Below, piece by piece: positions 60,051-64,000 of a DNA stretch of 64,000 nucleotides (the first letter of the stretch is position 1; the number at the start of each line of letters is the position of its first letter). The notes beneath the pieces are model-generated. The model was not told where the DNA came from, ran no database searches, and saw only the letters and a list, made by a program, of their open reading frames with translations. Both the position numbers and the translations under genes were made by a program. Source of the DNA: Oerskovia merdavium (GTDB lineage Bacteria > Actinomycetota > Actinomycetes > Actinomycetales > Cellulomonadaceae); the NCBI RefSeq assembly GCF_014836755.1, contig NZ_JACSQF010000002.1, positions 302,963 through 366,962 of the forward strand, in the 5' to 3' direction.

Positions 60051-63000
60051 GTGACGAATCCGGCCCCCGCACAGACCCCTCGTCGCACCAGTCGTCGGGG
60101 GTTCGCCGCGCTGCTCCTCGCGATCGGCGCGCTCGTCGGCCCGGCGCTGCCCGCCGCGGCCGCTCCCGCGACCTCCTCGACGACCACCACCGAGACCACC
60201 GCCGACTCCTCGCCCGAGGGCCCGACCGTCCTGGTCGGCGTCGCCGGGCTGCGCTGGACGGACGTCAACCCGACGACCGTGCCGCACCTGTGGAGCATGA
60301 TCGGGTCGAGCTCGGTCGGGTCGATCAACGTCCGCACGGGCGCCGGCCCGGTCACGTGCTCGCTCGACGCGTGGCTCACGCTGTCCGCGGGGCAGCGCGA
60401 GTCGAGCGCTCCCCCGGTCGTCGAGCCGGTGCCCACGGACGACCCGGCGGACCCGGCCGAGGTCACGTCCACGGTCGACTGCGAGCCCCTGCCCACGATC
60501 GACGCGGGGACGGGCGTGAGCTCGTCGTCGGTGCCGGGCTGGTCCACGCTCACGACCGGTCCCGAGGACCTGGTCGAGGAGCCGGCCGACACCACGGTCG
60601 ATCCCGAGACGGGCGCCGTGGTGCCCCGCGGGCCGGGCGCGCTCGGCACCGAGCTCGCCGCGGCGGGCGTGTGCAGCACCGCTGTCGGCCCGGGCGGTGC
60701 GATCACGCTCGCGGACTCGACCGGCGCGGTCTCGCGCTACGTCCCGACGCTCGACGCCCTCTCGCAAGAGGAGCTCGCGGCGTGCGACACGGTCGTGATC
60801 GACCAGGGCGAGCTGCCCGAGTCGTCGCCCGAGCGGGCCGAGGCCCTGCGCGAGCTCGACCGGGTCCTCGAGCGCCTGACCTCCGACCTGCCGCGCGACT
60901 CACGCGTCCTCGTGGCGGGGATCGCCGACACCCCGGGCGCCAAGCCCGGTCTGCAGGTCGTCGTGGACTGGACGGCCTCGGGCTCGGCACACGGCTGGCT
61001 CCAGTCGGAGTCGACGCGCTTCAAGGGGCTCGTCCAGCTCACCGACCTCACCGCGACGCTCGCGGCCGACGCCGGGATCAGCACCGCCGCGTTCGAGGGG
61101 GGCGCCCCGCTCGAGTCGGGCGACGACCGTCGCATGAGCATCTCGCGCACGGTCGAGAACCGTCGATACCTCGGTGTCCTGTCGGACACCGCCCCGAACC
61201 TCATGCCTGCGTTCGTGGGCCTGCTCATCGGTGCGCTCGTGATCGCGGTCGGGGCCACGCTGTGGTCGCGTCGCGCAGCGGAGCGGCGCGCGGCAGCGTC
61301 CCCTTCCGGCCCGACGGCGCCGCTCCCCCCGAGCCCCCGAGGCCGCCGGGTCCTGTCGGCGGTCCTGCTCCTGGTCGCCTCCGCCCCTGCGGCGTCGTCG
61401 CTCAGCACGCTCGCCCGGTGGTGGGTCTCCCCCGCGCCGACGTTCGCGCTCATCCTCTCGGTCAGCGTGGCGACCGTCGTGGTCGCCCTCGTCGCGTGGT
61501 TCGTGAGCCGGGTCCTGCCTCGCAGCCCCTGGCGCCTGGCCGCCGCGGTCTCGGGAGTCACCTGGCTCGTCCTGACGGTCGACGGCCTGACCGGGACGAC
61601 GCTCCAGCAGGGTTCGCTCCTGGGCCCGGCCCCCGTGCTCGGAGCGCGCTTCTACGGCTTCAACAACATGACGTTCGCGGTCTACGGCGCCGCCGCGCTG
61701 CTGCTCGCCGGGAGCATCGCGTCCCAGCTCGCGGCGCACGGCAGGCGGCGGGCGAGCCTCGCGGTCGTCGTCGGCGTCGGGGTCGTGACGACGGTCGTCG
61801 ACGGCTGGCCCGCGTTCGGTGCCGACTTCGGCGGGATCCTGGCCCTGATCCCCGCGTTCGCGATCCTTGCCCTGCTGGTCGCCCAGGTGCGCATCACGGT
61901 GCGGCGGATCCTCGCGGTCGCGGCCGCGACGATCGGCGTGGTCGTGGTCGTGTCGGTCGTCGACTGGGCGATCCCGGGGACCAGCTCGCACCTGGGCGGG
62001 TTCGTCCAGCGGTTCCTCGACGGGGACGCGCTGAGCATGATCGCGACCAAGGCCGCGGGGGCGTGGGCGACGGTCGCGAGCGTGCCCGGCGTCCTGGCGA
62101 CCGTGGCCGTCGTGGCCACGGCCTTCGCGGCCCTGCGCCCCGACGTCTGCCGCCTGCCCGAGGTCGCCGCCGCCTACCGCGCGTGGCCCCAGCTCCGGTC
62201 CCTCGTGATCTCGCTCGTGGTCGCGGCCGGGATCGGTTCGGTCCTCAACGACTCGGGCGTCATCATCGCGGTCATGTTCGTCGTCGTGGCGATCGCGACC
62301 GTCGTGGCCTCGTTCCTCTCGGAGTCGTCGGTCACGGTCGCGGCGGCGGTCCCCACCGCCGTCCCCGCAGACGCCCCCGTCCCGTCAGCGTCACCGACCG
62401 CACGAAAGCCCCGCGCGCCGCGCATCGCGGGGCTCTCGACCGACTCGGGCACGATCCGCCGCATGCCCACCACGATCCTCGCGGTGGGCGGCGGCCTGCT
62501 CCTCTCGCTGCTGCTCGCCGCGGCCGTCGTGCCGACGAGCGGCGCGGCCGTCGCGGGCGACGAGGTCCGTCGCGGGACGGGTGCGCCCGTCGCGCCCGAG
62601 GGCGAGAGCCTCGTCGTGATCGGCACCTCGGGGCTCCGCTGGCCCGACGTCGCGTCCGGGACGGCCCCCGAGCTCCGCACCCTCCTCACCGAGGGGGCGG
62701 GCGCCGCGGGCGACTCGCTCCCCACGGGGGCCGCGAGCCGGTGCCCCGCGTCGGGGTGGCTCGCGCTCTCGGCGGGGCAGTACGTGCGCCACGAGCCCCT
62801 CCTGCTCGACGACGGCACGACGTCGTGCGCCCCCGTCACCACGGTCGCGACGGACGGGACGACGGCCTCGTCGGACGAGCCCGTCGACACGGTCGCCTCG
62901 TCGCGCGTCGCGACCCCCGCGACGTCGGTCCAGGTCCAGGGGTGGCAGGACATGGTGGACGCTCAGTCCCGGACCGTCGAGCTCGGCACCCTGGGCCAGG

Positions 63001-63887
63001 CGATCTCGGACGCGGGCATCTGCGCGACGGCCGTCGGGCCGCGCGCGGCGCTCGCCCTCGCGGACAGCGACGGGACGGTCGCGCGCTACCAGGACCTGCC
63101 CGCGGCCCTGGCCCCGGTCAACGACACGTTCGGCTGCGCGCTGACCGTGGTCGACGCGGGAGACGCGACCCCGGCAGCGCTGGCGACGATCCCGGGCGAG
63201 ACGGCGGCCGAGCGCTCGACCCGCTACCGCACCGAGCGGCCCGCGCTCGTCGCCGACGTCGACGCGACGGTCGGCCGGGTCCTGGACGCCGTGCCGGACT
63301 CGGCGACGGTCCTCGTGGTCGACGTGGTCAACAACCCGGGCGCCCGTCCTGCGCTGGGCGTGACCATGGTCCGGTCCTCGACCTCGATCGACTCGGACCA
63401 GCCCCGGTTCCTCACGAGCTCGGCGACGCGCTCCGACGGGATCGTCCGCCTGCTCGACGTGCCTCCGACGATCCTGGGCGCCCTGGGCGTCGAGGTCCCG
63501 GCAGGGATCGACACGTCGGTCATGACCTACGGCTCGCCCCGGCCCCTCGACGCGGCGTCCGCCGCCGACGCCCTGGCCGACCTGACCTCACGCGACCAGG
63601 TCCGGCGCCAGATCTACCCGTACTTCGTCGACTACGCGGGGTACGCGGGCCTGGTCCTCGCGGCCGGCTGCCTGCTGCTGGCGCCCGTCGCCCGCCGCAA
63701 GGACTCACGAGGCTGGCGAATCGGGCGCCGGGTCGCCGAGGGTGCCGCGCTGGTCCTCGCATCCTTGCCCGCCGCGGCGTTCGTCTCGTCGATGACCTCG
63801 TGGTGGCGGTTCGAGAACCCGATGCTCGCGGCCGTCGCCATGTCGATCGGCTCGACCGTCGTGGTCGCCGGCCTCGGGGCGCGCGCG
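60051..63887 (+). CDS. Very large membrane protein with internal duplication, interrupted at its 3' end
   Basis: From GTG 60051 the frame stays open beyond the window; I end it at the poly-C run (about 1279 codons). TAGGCT lies six bases before the start (leaderless pattern). Order: signal helix (about 15-40), extracellular domain A (about 48-385), a polytopic part of roughly eight helices (about 390-770), then another helix at MPTTILAVGG (about 805-828), extracellular domain B (about 840-1190) and further helices. Domains A and B are homologous: GLRWTDV against GLRWPDV, LTLSAGQR against LALSAGQY, GVCSTAVGP against GICATAVGP. They resemble alkaline-phosphatase-like domains of uncharacterised actinobacterial membrane proteins. 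The protein lacks the remaining helices expected after the second copy. Confidence 0.75.
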
Positions 63888-63900
63888 CCCCCCCCCCCCC
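63888..63900. other. Run of 13 C residues at an apparent coding break
   Basis: The run is preceded by GCGCGCG and followed by GCGCGG. Plus-strand coding sense of the membrane protein ends here, and minus-strand LacI-like coding begins on the far side. It could be a misassembly, a contig end or a true homopolymer. Confidence 0.8.
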
Positions 63901-64000
63901 GCGCGGCTGGGGGACGCTCGGGCGGCGGGGCCGGGCCCGCCGGGCGAGGGCCGAGTCGTCGTAGCCGACGACCGCGAGGTCCTCGGGAACGCGCAGGCCC
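63901..64000 (-). CDS. LacI-family regulator fragment
   Basis: On the minus strand the last 99 bases translate to GLRVPEDLAVVGYDDSALA and then RRARPRRPSVPQPR. VPEDLAVVGYDDSALA is a hallmark of the C-terminal half of LacI-family sugar-binding domains. The upstream part is outside the window. The expected last 50-60 residues are missing, because the frame meets the poly-C run. There is no stop codon or terminator here. Confidence 0.6.

Noticed and set aside
60290..63964. 1224-codon open frame on the plus strand, shifted from the membrane protein
   Set aside because: Arg/Gly/Ala-rich and featureless, while the frame from 60051 shows a signal helix, membrane spans and duplicated domains.

Overview
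The window is very GC-rich, densely packed actinobacterial chromosome. The gene content points to a Micrococcales cellulomonad-type saprophyte (Cellulomonas, Oerskovia and Cellulosimicrobium are the kind of organism I mean; this is inference, no marker gene fixes the genus). The supporting evidence is: a complete conservon (kinase, roadblock, DUF742, GTPase), a bacterial proteasome activator ending in GQYL, a DUF2510 membrane protein, DtxR/IdeR-type iron boxes, LacI-controlled sugar ABC operons without their own ATPase, and several genes whose -10 box sits 6-8 bases before the start codon, as in leaderless actinobacterial transcripts.

1-16.0 kb is a mannoside-utilisation locus: a GH92 enzyme cut by the window start, two sugar ABC permeases, a sugar-binding lipoprotein, a LacI repressor, a second GH92, and a 1334-residue secreted multidomain protein whose catalytic family I do not recognise. 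The palindrome TGACAGCGCTGTCA, with one outer base changed at the first site, occurs three times and ties these genes into one regulon. 16.0-22.2 kb holds a small winged-helix regulator, a membrane-anchored HNH nuclease, a frameshifted small gene, tRNA-Arg, an FAH-family hydrolase and an ABC/FtsX pair. 22.3-27.7 kb has two tRNA-Ser genes, a TetR-MMPL exporter operon and a ThrE-like exporter. 27.7-33.3 kb is the conservon. 33.5-36.2 kb carries a quinone oxidoreductase, the proteasome activator and an RhtA-like exporter. 36.3-41.0 kb is an AglEFG-like alpha-glucoside transporter with its LacI regulator. 41.2-46.3 kb has map, a DJ-1/PfpI protein, an IclR regulator, a HAD phosphatase and serS.

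46.3-57.4 kb is an iron/siderophore region: a FecCDE-type importer (two permeases, one ATPase), a siderophore-interacting flavoprotein, two unlike binding proteins, an AraC regulator, and a divergent pair of exporter-fold ABC half-transporters. A DtxR-like box precedes each direction. The two half-transporters divide the catalytic motifs between them: one keeps only the signature, the other only Walker A, Walker B and the H-loop. 57.4-64 kb holds a diacylglycerol-kinase-family protein, an AI-2E family permease and a very large membrane protein that is an internal duplication. That gene runs into a run of 13 C residues, beyond which the sequence instead encodes part of a LacI protein on the other strand. 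This may be an assembly join.

Within the sugar and iron regions a local regulator sits beside the transport genes it probably controls, and hairpins separate binding-protein genes from permease genes. The most unusual items are the split-motif ABC pair, the unidentified 1334-residue enzyme, the internally duplicated membrane protein, the GAGGTAGAGGG hairpin family, and the poly-C junction.
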